This document shows positions 1-5,311 of a stretch of DNA of 5,936 nucleotides, in pieces. This stretch comes from Patulibacter sp050252545. GTDB taxonomy: Bacteria; Actinomycetota; Thermoleophilia; Solirubrobacterales; Solirubrobacteraceae. The stretch's first letter is position 1. Every line of letters begins with the position of its first letter. Under the pieces are notes generated by a model. It was given only the letters and a program-made list of their open reading frames with translations. It made no database searches and had not been told where the DNA came from. Made by a program: the position numbers and the translations under genes. The DNA lies in assembly GCA_050252545.1 (NCBI GenBank), contig JBFWKS010000271.1:1-5936 (forward strand), given 5' to 3'.

Positions 1-1041
1 TCACGCATCACCGCGGACGACATCGTCCGCCCGCAACCGCGACGGCAGACCGAACGACCGGAACATCGCCGGCGGCAGGAACGGCTGGAGCACGTTGTGG
101 ATCTCGGTGATGCGCCCGTCGGTCATCTCGAGCACCGTCAGCGACCACGGCTCCCAGCCGTCACCGTCCTCGGCGGGCTTGTAGGAACCGAAGGCCGGGT
201 AGCCGTTGGCGGTGGTGGGCAGCGTCCGCGACCCGCGGCACGCCGACCCCTGCCCGACCATGAACCGGCCGACCTCGGACGGGCCGCGCAGCCACAGCGG
301 GAACGGGGGCATGTCGAAGACGACGTCGTCACGCAGCAGGCCCGCCAGCCGGTCGATGTCGTACGCCTCGAACGCGTCGAGGTACCGCTCCAGCAGCTCG
401 CGCTCCTCGGCGTCGTCCATCCGCGGGGCGACGGCGGTCGAGTCCAGGTCGAGCGTGTCGAGCGTCGCCCGCGCGCGCTGCAGCGCGCTGTTGACCGACG
501 CGACCGAGGTCTCCAGCAGCGCCGACGTCTCGCGGGCGCTCCAGCGCAGCACGTCGCACAGGATCAGCACCGCGCGCTGCCGGGGCGGCAGGTGCTGCAG
601 CGCGGCGACGAACGCCAGCCGCAGCGTCTCGCGGCCGGCCGCGACCGCCGCCGGGTCCGCGCCCGCTCCGGTCATGCCCATGCTCGCGTCGGCGACCGGC
701 AGCACCCACGCCGACTCCGTCAAGGGTGCGCCGAGGAGCGCATCCGCGGTCTGCGGCTCCGACAGGTCCATCGGCATCGCCCGCCGCGCCCGGCCCTGCA
801 ACAGATCCAGGCAGACGTTGGTCGCGATCCGGTACAGCCACGACTTGAGCGCCGCGCGCTCCTGCAGCCCGTCCGCCTTGCGCCACGCACGGATGACGGT
901 CTCCTGCACGGCGTCCTCGGCGTCGATCCCGGACCCCAGCATCCGATAGCAGTAGCCGGTGAGGGCGGGCCGCAGCGCCGCGATGTCGGCGTCCAACGGC
1001 CGGGCCAGCGCCGGCCCGGAGGTTCCTGCGGCGGAGGGCAT
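1..1041 (-). CDS. ECF-type RNA polymerase sigma factor with C-terminal SnoaL-like domain (SigX5/SigG-like)
   Basis: This 346-residue protein would direct RNA polymerase to a specific promoter set. Residues about 19-86 form sigma region 2, with the PALTGYCYRMLG start, the DAEDAVQETVIRAWR segment and SWLYRIATNVCLDLL, the part that binds the -10 element and core enzyme. Residues about 135-192 form region 4, with ALQHLPPRQRAVLILCDVL and a helix-turn-helix around SARETSALLETSVASVNSAL for -35 recognition. Residues about 212-325 form a SnoaL/NTF2-like domain with DMPPFPLWLRGPSEVGRFM, a block typical of the TIGR02960 (SigX5) family that includes M. tuberculosis SigG. In ECF families of this kind the extra domain is thought to regulate the sigma factor in place of a separate anti-sigma factor, and no anti-sigma gene is seen next to it here. 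The gene is complete: TGA lies at 1-3. I chose the ATG at 1041 because a promoter places the transcript start on that base. The linker between regions 2 and 4 is long (about 50 residues) and Ala/Met-rich. Inducing signal and regulon are unknown. Confidence 0.93.
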   Translation of the reverse strand: MPSAAGTSGPALARPLDADIAALRPALTGYCYRMLGSGIDAEDAVQETVIRAWRKADGLQERAALKSWLYRIATNVCLDLLQGRARRAMPMDLSEPQTADALLGAPLTESAWVLPVADASMGMTGAGADPAAVAAGRETLRLAFVAALQHLPPRQRAVLILCDVLRWSARETSALLETSVASVNSALQRARATLDTLDLDSTAVAPRMDDAEERELLERYLDAFEAYDIDRLAGLLRDDVVFDMPPFPLWLRGPSEVGRFMVGQGSACRGSRTLPTTANGYPAFGSYKPAEDGDGWEPWSLTVLEMTDGRITEIHNVLQPFLPPAMFRSFGLPSRLRADDVVRGDA

Positions 1042-1047
1042 TCCGGA

Positions 1048-1076
1048 ATCGTACGCGCGCGACGGGAACGTGTCAC
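1048..1076 (-). promoter_or_regulatory. Promoter of the sigma-factor gene, giving a probable leaderless mRNA
   Basis: Read on the minus strand, a -35-like GTGACA (1076-1071) is followed by exactly 17 bases and a -10-like TACGAT (1053-1048). Six bases (TCCGGA) then lead to the ATG at 1041, so the expected start point, seven bases past the -10 box, is the A of the start codon. Leaderless transcripts of this layout are common in actinobacteria. No Shine-Dalgarno sequence lies between the -10 box and the ATG, which agrees. The -35 box contains the TGA stop codon (1075-1073) of the upstream gene. The boxes resemble housekeeping sigma-70 elements more than the AAC/CGTC pattern of many ECF promoters, so autoregulation is not suggested. 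No experiment supports this; it rests on motif and spacing. Confidence 0.6.
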
Positions 1077-2227
1077 ACGGCCCAGGGCCCGGCGACCGCG
1101 GCCAGGCCGGCCACCCCGGATTCGACGAGCCGGTCCGGTCCCGAGCGGACCGTTCCCGGCCCCCACACCAGTCCCGGGACGGGCACGGCCGAGTGGTGGC
1201 CGGTCCGGGGATCGGTGCCGTGGTCGGGGCAGATCGCCAGGGTCGCACCCAGGTCCATCGCGATCCCGGCGAGGGGGGCGACCAGATCGCGATCGATCCG
1301 CGACAGCTCGCGGGCCTTGGCCTGCGGATCGAGGGCATGGGCCGCCTCGTCCGGGCTGCCGACGTGGACGACGACGGTCGCCGCGCCCTCGCGCAGCAGC
1401 GTCACCGCCGCACGGGCCTTCGCCGCCACGTCGGTCCCCCGCCGGCCGGTGGCCCCCGGCGGGTGCAGCGTCCGTGCGCCCATCAGCGTCGCGATCCCGG
1501 CCATCGTGCTCCGCGGCGCGCACACCACCACGGTGTCGGCGTCGAGGATCCTTCGGGGGACGGCACCGTCGGGCCAGAGCTGGAACCACGGGCCGCCGTG
1601 GCCGTCGCTCACCCCACCGTCCCCGGTGGCTCGGTCGCGGGTGGGCCGGTCGTTCCCGTGGGCACCGGCGCCGCCGCGCGCGAGTCCGTCAGCCGCGTGG
1701 CCGTCGTCGTCGGTCATCGACGGATCCCACAGCCCCCGCGCAACCGCCAGCTCGGCGAGGTCCGCGCGGTGCGGCAGGACCGGGGCGACATGTCCGGCCA
1801 CGAGCATCCGGTGCTCGTCGAGCGCCTCCACGTGCAGCCCCTCCTCGGCGACCGACGCCCGCAGCAGCGACAGACCGATGCCCGCGAGCTCGGGCGCGGG
1901 CCGGCCGTCGGCGTGCCGGACATCGACGCGGTGGACGACGGCGTGCTCGGGCTCGCGGTGACCGTGGGCGACCGCGTCGATCCGCCCGCGCGAGACGACC
2001 CCCTCGGGCGGCGCCCCGAGCAGCGACGGAAGGCCGACCTCGCTCCCCGCCGACAGGCCGTCGGGGGTCGTCACGACGGGACGCACCGCGGCGCGCCGCG
2101 CGACCGCATCGAGAGCCAGCGTCGGCGTCGCCTCGAGCGTCGTCGGCGACGGGGCTCCGTCGGCGGGCGACCACGGGTCGGCGACGCCGTCGGGGATCAG
2201 CAGGATCCGTTGGCCGGCGACGCTCAT
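1073..2227 (-). CDS. Cofactor-independent phosphoglycerate mutase-like metalloenzyme (ApgM type), divergent
   Basis: This 384-residue protein belongs to the alkaline-phosphatase-like metalloenzyme superfamily and most resembles the archaeal-type 2,3-bisphosphoglycerate-independent phosphoglycerate mutases (ApgM, about 400 residues), which interconvert 3- and 2-phosphoglycerate using two divalent metals and a phosphorylated serine. Visible landmarks are an N-terminal LLIPDGVAD with metal ligand Asp13, TLEATPTLALDAVA at 30-43, the nucleophile motif AGSEVG with Ser62, GATGRRGTD at 258-266, PDEAAH with Asp293 and His297, PDH with Asp335 and His336, and His345 before PVPGLVWG. All expected metal ligands and the serine are present, so the enzyme should be active. 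The residues around Ser62 differ from the usual GSDVANLSLLGYDP, and a Gly/Asp/His-rich stretch at about 172-212 lies between the lobes. Many actinobacteria use the cofactor-dependent GpmA in glycolysis, so this copy may be auxiliary or act on another phosphoester or phosphonate; that is inference. The ATG at 2227 directly precedes the first beta strand; no clear Shine-Dalgarno sequence is seen. The sigma-factor gene follows 31 bp downstream. Confidence 0.82.
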   Translation of the reverse strand: MSVAGQRILLIPDGVADPWSPADGAPSPTTLEATPTLALDAVARRAAVRPVVTTPDGLSAGSEVGLPSLLGAPPEGVVSRGRIDAVAHGHREPEHAVVHRVDVRHADGRPAPELAGIGLSLLRASVAEEGLHVEALDEHRMLVAGHVAPVLPHRADLAELAVARGLWDPSMTDDDGHAADGLARGGAGAHGNDRPTRDRATGDGGVSDGHGGPWFQLWPDGAVPRRILDADTVVVCAPRSTMAGIATLMGARTLHPPGATGRRGTDVAAKARAAVTLLREGAATVVVHVGSPDEAAHALDPQAKARELSRIDRDLVAPLAGIAMDLGATLAICPDHGTDPRTGHHSAVPVPGLVWGPGTVRSGPDRLVESGVAGLAAVAGPWAV

Positions 2228-2371
2228 CGGGCGACGGCCGGGGTCGACCGGCGAGCGTGGCCGAGGGCGGAAGTGGACCGGTCGGGCATCACCGCCAGTG
2301 TCGCACTCCAACATCCGTCCGCTCGCGCTCAGGGACTCGGCTCCGGCTGCCGATCTGACGATGTGGTGTTC
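2228..2371. other. Divergent intergenic region between the mutase-like gene and the secreted-protein gene
   Basis: This 144-bp spacer must hold the start signals for both outward genes. I see no strong Shine-Dalgarno sequence before either ATG and no -35/-10 pair with good spacing on either strand. The best minus-strand candidate is TTGGAG (2313-2308), but the bases about 17 further on do not form a good -10 box. On the plus strand GACGAT (2357-2362) could be a -10 box, with only a poor -35 (GGGACT, 2332-2337, 19 bp away). Two 8-bp perfect palindromes, GGTCGACC (2242-2249) and GACCGGTC (2276-2283), sit 34 bp apart and could be repressor half-sites or chance in such GC-rich DNA. Confidence 0.4.
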
Positions 2372-4069
2372 ATGGACAGGGCGAGCCGCAGGGATCTCGC
2401 GACGGCCGCGGCGATCGGCGTGACCATCGCCGTCGGCACGATCGGCCTCGGGTCGGCATTCGCTCCCGGCGATCGCGATGCGACCCTTGCGGCCGTCGGC
2501 GCGTCGGATCGCGGCAGCCTCGTCGTTCCCGACTCCACGGTCGCGGGCGGCGGTCCGGGTGGCCTGTCCTCGGTCGCGCCTCGCGGCGACGGTGCGGCGG
2601 ACGGGACCGCCGGCGGCGACGAGGTGGCTGGTGACGCGGCGGGGTCCGCCGACGCGGCCCCTGCCGGGAGCACGGCCGACCGCCGGACCGGGCAGCGCCC
2701 GGGCGACGATCGAGAGTCCGCCGGGACCGGCAGCGACGGGCCGTCCGACACGACCCCGGATCGCGACCCGGCGACCGGCGGGACGGACACCGGCGACGAC
2801 GACGGCGCCGCAGGATCGTCGGACGGTTCCGGCTCGGGCCCGGACACGAGCCCGCCGCCCGCCTCGGGCGACCGCGCGCAGGTCCGCCTCCGCGTCGTGT
2901 CGTCCTCGATCAGCGGTGCCGAGGACGACGGCCTGCGTGACGGCACGCTGGTGCGCCTGCGGGTGGCGGCGACGTCCGTCGACCGGGCACCGGCCGCGTG
3001 GACGACCGGAAGCGGCGGGCCCATGTTGCGGTTCGCGTCGACGAGCGACGGCCCGTCCGACGGCGACGACGCCCCGGGTGGTGCCGCCGCGGCGAGCACC
3101 CCCGACGACGACCTGGTCGTGGGCGGCGACGACACGACCCCCGCGCCCTCCGATCCCGACGACCCGCGCGACGCGGCCCCGGCCGCGGTCACGGTCCGCT
3201 CCGCGGTGCCCGCCGACGCCCGCTCGCGGTTCGACGTCGCGGTGCGGCTCAGCGCCGCCGACGCCCGCGCGCTCAACGAGCGGATCGCCGGCGAGCCCGG
3301 CAGGGCCGCGCTGCGCTCGTGGGTCGACCTGGTCTCCGCCCAGTCCGGTGCGCGACGGACGCGGACCGGGGACCTGCTCGGCGGCCGGGACCTGGCGGTC
3401 CGCGTGCGGATGGACCTCGTCTCCACCCCCGACGCGACGGCCCCGGAGCCGACGGACCGCGAGGTCGACGGCGGGGTGAGCAACGTCGTCGAGGTCCAGA
3501 CCCCGCTGACCACCGATGCCGGCGACCCGGTCGTCCCCGACCCGACGGCGGCGCCGGACCCGGCACCGTCGCCCGGCGCGGCTCCGGCTTCGGGCGCAGC
3601 TGCGGCGTCGGGCGCAGATCCCGACGGTGCGGGCGCTCCCGGCGCGCGCCCGGGCGGCCCGTCCCAGTCCGGCGCCGCCGATGCCGAGCCGCCTGCGGGC
3701 GCCGGGACCGCCGGCCCTGCCGGTGGCCCGGATGCGACCGCGACCGACGCGACCGACGCGACCGACGCAGGCGGCCATGCGACCGGCACGGCTGACGGCG
3801 GCGCCGGCGTGAGCGGCGACGGGACCGTTCCGGGTAGCGCGCCTGCGCCGGGCGGGACGACTCCCGCGCCGGACGCGGCCACGCCCGAGACCGGTGCGGG
3901 CGATCCCACCGGCAGCCCCGCCGACCCGGCGGGTGAGCCGACGGCGCCCGCCGTCGACCTCCCCGAGGGCGCCGGCGCGTCGGGCAGCATGACCGTCGGC
4001 GCAACCAGCGGCGGTGGCCTGGCGGTCGTCGTCGCCCTGCCCGACGCCGAGGACCCGGCGGTGAGCTGA
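2372..4069 (+). CDS. Exported or membrane-anchored acidic low-complexity protein, function unknown
   Basis: I do not recognise this 565-residue protein. Residues 1-8 are basic with a twin-arginine run (SRRDL at 5-9), residues about 9-31 are hydrophobic, and AFA at 29-31 offers a signal-peptidase site, so it is probably exported, perhaps by Tat, or held as a signal anchor. Residues about 35-167 are Gly/Asp/Ala/Ser-rich and likely disordered. Two more ordered segments follow: 168-222, with strand-like VRLRVVSSS and LVRLRVAATSV, and 271-350, with VTVRSAV, FDVAVRLS, a helix-like ADARALNERIAGEPGRAALRSWVDLV and LAVRVRMDLV. Residues about 383-565 form a Pro/Ala/Gly/Asp/Thr tail with one arginine (R426). 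The whole protein has no Lys, Cys or Tyr. There is no proper sortase signal: LPEGA at 530-534 is followed by only a short hydrophobic run and no basic tail. ATG 2372 was chosen for the signal sequence; in-frame GTG codons at 2363 and 2366 are alternatives. An antisense open frame covers much of this region and shares its wobble positions, so GC3 does not settle the strand. The signal peptide and ordered core favour plus. Confidence 0.72.
   Translation: MDRASRRDLATAAAIGVTIAVGTIGLGSAFAPGDRDATLAAVGASDRGSLVVPDSTVAGGGPGGLSSVAPRGDGAADGTAGGDEVAGDAAGSADAAPAGSTADRRTGQRPGDDRESAGTGSDGPSDTTPDRDPATGGTDTGDDDGAAGSSDGSGSGPDTSPPPASGDRAQVRLRVVSSSISGAEDDGLRDGTLVRLRVAATSVDRAPAAWTTGSGGPMLRFASTSDGPSDGDDAPGGAAAASTPDDDLVVGGDDTTPAPSDPDDPRDAAPAAVTVRSAVPADARSRFDVAVRLSAADARALNERIAGEPGRAALRSWVDLVSAQSGARRTRTGDLLGGRDLAVRVRMDLVSTPDATAPEPTDREVDGGVSNVVEVQTPLTTDAGDPVVPDPTAAPDPAPSPGAAPASGAAAASGADPDGAGAPGARPGGPSQSGAADAEPPAGAGTAGPAGGPDATATDATDATDAGGHATGTADGGAGVSGDGTVPGSAPAPGGTTPAPDAATPETGAGDPTGSPADPAGEPTAPAVDLPEGAGASGSMTVGATSGGGLAVVVALPDAEDPAVS
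3742..3768 (+). repeat. Three perfect tandem copies of a 9-bp unit inside the secreted-protein gene
   Basis: GACCGACGC occurs three times without interruption and encodes a Thr-Asp-Ala run (about residues 458-466) in the disordered tail. Being a multiple of three, copy-number change by slippage would keep the frame. It lies in an already repetitive Ala/Thr/Asp region, so it is a local expansion and not a separate element. Confidence 0.85.
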
Positions 4070-4096
4070 GTCTCTCGGGCCAGGCACCCGAGGGAC
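4070..4096 (+). terminator. Hairpin terminator after the secreted-protein gene
   Basis: Starting on the base after the stop codon, GTCTCTCGGG (4070-4079) pairs with CCCGAGGGAC (4087-4096) as a 10-bp stem with one G-U pair and a 7-base loop. There is no T-run behind it, as is usual for actinobacterial hairpin terminators. Its position between two same-strand genes fits termination, and it would separate the secreted-protein gene from the membrane-protein gene. Confidence 0.6.
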
Positions 4097-4147
4097 TCTC
4101 GGCCCCGGCCCGCCTTCGTCGGTCCGCGTCGCCCGGTCCGCGTCTCC

Positions 4148-4153
4148 TAGGAT
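4148..4153 (+). promoter_or_regulatory. Possible -10 element for the small membrane-protein gene
   Basis: TAGGAT matches four of six bases of the TATAAT consensus, including the key TA and final T. It lies downstream of the hairpin terminator, leaving a leader of about 40 bases before the ATG at 4201. No convincing -35 box lies 16-19 bp upstream. It may be an extended or activator-dependent promoter, or chance. Confidence 0.35.
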
Positions 4154-4200
4154 CGGGAGGACGGCCGCGCGGTGGCCCCGGAACCAGGTGGTGGACGACG

Positions 4201-4626
4201 ATGGACGAGACGGCGCGGGATCTGAGCCTGGCGGTCGTCTGGCTCTGGCTCGGGATCGTGATCGCGATCTCGTTCATCGAGGCACCGATCAAGTTCCGGG
4301 CGCCGGGCATCACCCGCGAGCTCGGCCTGGGCATCGGCCGACTGGTCTTCCGCGCGGTCAACGCCGTCGAGTCCGTCCTCGCGCTCGTGCTCGTCGGCGT
4401 CGCGCTGCTCGGTGACCCCGACTCCACCACCGGCGTGCTCATCGGGGTGATCGCGGTCCTGCTCGCGCTGCAGCTCGGACTGGTCCGTCCGCCCCTGGAC
4501 CGACGCGCGGCACGGATCACGGCCGGCGAGGAGGTCCCGCCGTCGCGGCTGCACCTCGCCTACGTCATTCCCGAGGGGGTCAAGGTGATCCTCCTGATCG
4601 TGCTCGGAGTGCACCTGCTCGGATGA
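4201..4626 (+). CDS. Small four-helix integral membrane protein, function unknown
   Basis: This 141-residue protein is mostly hydrophobic, with membrane segments at about 8-27, 46-70, 77-96 and 118-140. Between the first two lies SFIEAPIKFRAPGITREL, and after the third a short soluble loop with RPPLDRRAARITAGEEVP. The arrangement of a small residue-rich helix, then F-x-E-A-P-I-K-F and a G-x-G-x-G-R-L-V-F block, recalls the DUF4149-like group of small bacterial membrane proteins, but I cannot confirm membership. A weak ribosome-binding site, AGGTGG at 4186-4191, lies nine bases before the ATG. A second strong feature is YVIPEGVKV before the last helix, a likely conserved block. The gene precedes the crcB pair on the same strand by 118 bp, so co-transcription is possible but not shown. 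Substrate and function are unknown. Confidence 0.85.
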   Translation: MDETARDLSLAVVWLWLGIVIAISFIEAPIKFRAPGITRELGLGIGRLVFRAVNAVESVLALVLVGVALLGDPDSTTGVLIGVIAVLLALQLGLVRPPLDRRAARITAGEEVPPSRLHLAYVIPEGVKVILLIVLGVHLLG

Positions 4627-4744
4627 GCGGGGCGCCGGTCCCGACGCGATACCCCGTCTGCGGGGTGACGCCTGCGGCCCCGGGACGGGCCACCGCCTCC
4701 GCGACGATGCCCGCACCGGTATCCGCATTCGCTCCCGCACATGT
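4627..4744 (+). other. GC-rich spacer with nested hairpins upstream of the crcB pair
   Basis: The spacer can fold. ACCCCG (4651-4656) pairs with CGGGGT (4661-4666) over a TCTG loop, and this hairpin is enclosed by GTCCCG (4638-4643) pairing with CGGGAC (4681-4686). An alternative pairing is GGCCC (4676-4680) with GGGCC (4687-4691). It could be the terminator of the membrane-protein gene or a regulatory leader of the crcB genes. A fluoride riboswitch often precedes crcB in bacteria. Here TGACGCCTGC (4666-4675) follows a hairpin and faintly recalls the 3' end of that motif, but I cannot find a matching 5' half with its conserved GATG and helix P1. I therefore do not call a riboswitch. No clear promoter or Shine-Dalgarno sequence is visible. 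Confidence 0.4.
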
Positions 4745-5311
4745 ATGCGCACCCGCGGACCGGGTGTCGGGCCGGTGAGCGTGGCCCCCGACGCGGCGCG
4801 GGTGAGCCCCGGCGCCGGGCTGCTGCTGGCCGCGGCGGCCGGTGGTGCGATCGGCAGCATGGTGCGGGCTCTCGTGGCCGAGGCGCTGGACACCGATCCG
4901 GGTTCGTGGCCGTGGGAGACGCTGGTGGTGAACGTCACCGGGGCGCTGCTCCTGGGAGCGGTCGTCACCGTGCTCGCCGGCGCGGACCGGAGGTCGATCA
5001 CCGGACGGATGCTCCTGGGGACCGGCCTCTGTGGCGGGCTCACCACGTTCTCGACGCTCCAGCTCGAGGTGCTCGAGATGCTCGACGCCGACGCGCTCGG
5101 GCGGGCGGCCGGCTACGTCGCCGCGAGCGTGGCGGTGGGACTCGTGGCCGCTCTTGCCGGGGTGGCCGGGGCCCGGAGCGCGGGGTTCGGGGTACGCCCG
5201 GTCGACGGCCGCGGGCCGACCGGAGGAGCGGCCGGCCCGCCAGGTGTAGGTGGGGCGGCCGGTCGATCGGCGACGGGTGGACGTGGCGTCGGTGGAGATG
5301 CGGGCCGATGA
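4745..5311 (+). CDS. crcB: CrcB/Fluc fluoride ion channel subunit 1, with Gly-rich C-terminal extension
   Basis: Fluc proteins form dimeric plasma-membrane channels that let fluoride leave the cytoplasm and so prevent inhibition of enzymes such as enolase and pyrophosphatase. The family signature is clear: GGAIGSMVRALV at 33-44, ETLVVNVTGALLLG at 58-71 with the conserved Asn63, and GTGLCGGLTTFSTLQLEVLEML at 92-113, whose TTFS breaks the third helix at the central sodium site. A fourth helix spans about 120-143. The second pore phenylalanine expected three residues after the first (TTFSTF) is Leu105. The protein is longer than usual (188 against about 120-130 residues) because of a Gly/Ala/Arg-rich tail from about 146, whose last 28 codons use many A/T third positions. 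The start is uncertain. ATG 4745 is given, but GTG codons at 4775, 4781 and 4802 are in frame and would give a more typical N-terminus. The gene overlaps the next crcB by four bases (ATGA), implying translational coupling and a heterodimer. Confidence 0.9.
   Translation: MRTRGPGVGPVSVAPDAARVSPGAGLLLAAAAGGAIGSMVRALVAEALDTDPGSWPWETLVVNVTGALLLGAVVTVLAGADRRSITGRMLLGTGLCGGLTTFSTLQLEVLEMLDADALGRAAGYVAASVAVGLVAALAGVAGARSAGFGVRPVDGRGPTGGAAGPPGVGGAAGRSATGGRGVGGDAGR

Noticed and set aside
2242..2283. Pair of 8-bp palindromes (GGTCGACC and GACCGGTC) as an operator
   Set aside because: The two sequences differ and such palindromes are expected by chance in DNA of this composition. No regulator gene is adjacent to support it.
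97..2358. Very long plus-strand open frame opposite the sigma factor and mutase-like genes
   Set aside because: Its translation is Arg/Pro/Gly-rich with no domain signature, while the minus strand encodes clear sigma and metalloenzyme motifs. It is an antisense open frame caused by high GC.
959..2371. Upstream in-frame extension of the secreted-protein frame
   Set aside because: It runs antisense through the mutase-like gene and would bury the signal sequence. The ATG at 2372 immediately before the basic and hydrophobic N-terminus is the sensible start.
2329..3990. 553-codon minus-strand frame opposite the secreted-protein gene
   Set aside because: Its third codon positions coincide with those of the plus-strand gene, so GC3 cannot discriminate. 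It lacks an ordered core or signal and reads as Pro/Ser/Ala filler. Some doubt remains, and this is stated in the gene entry.
3953..4069. Sortase anchor (LPEGA, hydrophobic run, tail) at the C-terminus of the secreted protein
   Set aside because: The motif is not LPxTG, the hydrophobic run is only about nine residues long, and the last residues are acidic with no basic cluster.
4620..4676. Fluoride riboswitch upstream of crcB
   Set aside because: Only the 3' part is faintly similar. The conserved 5' GATG, helix P1 and pseudoknot partner cannot be placed without overlapping each other and the end of the preceding gene.
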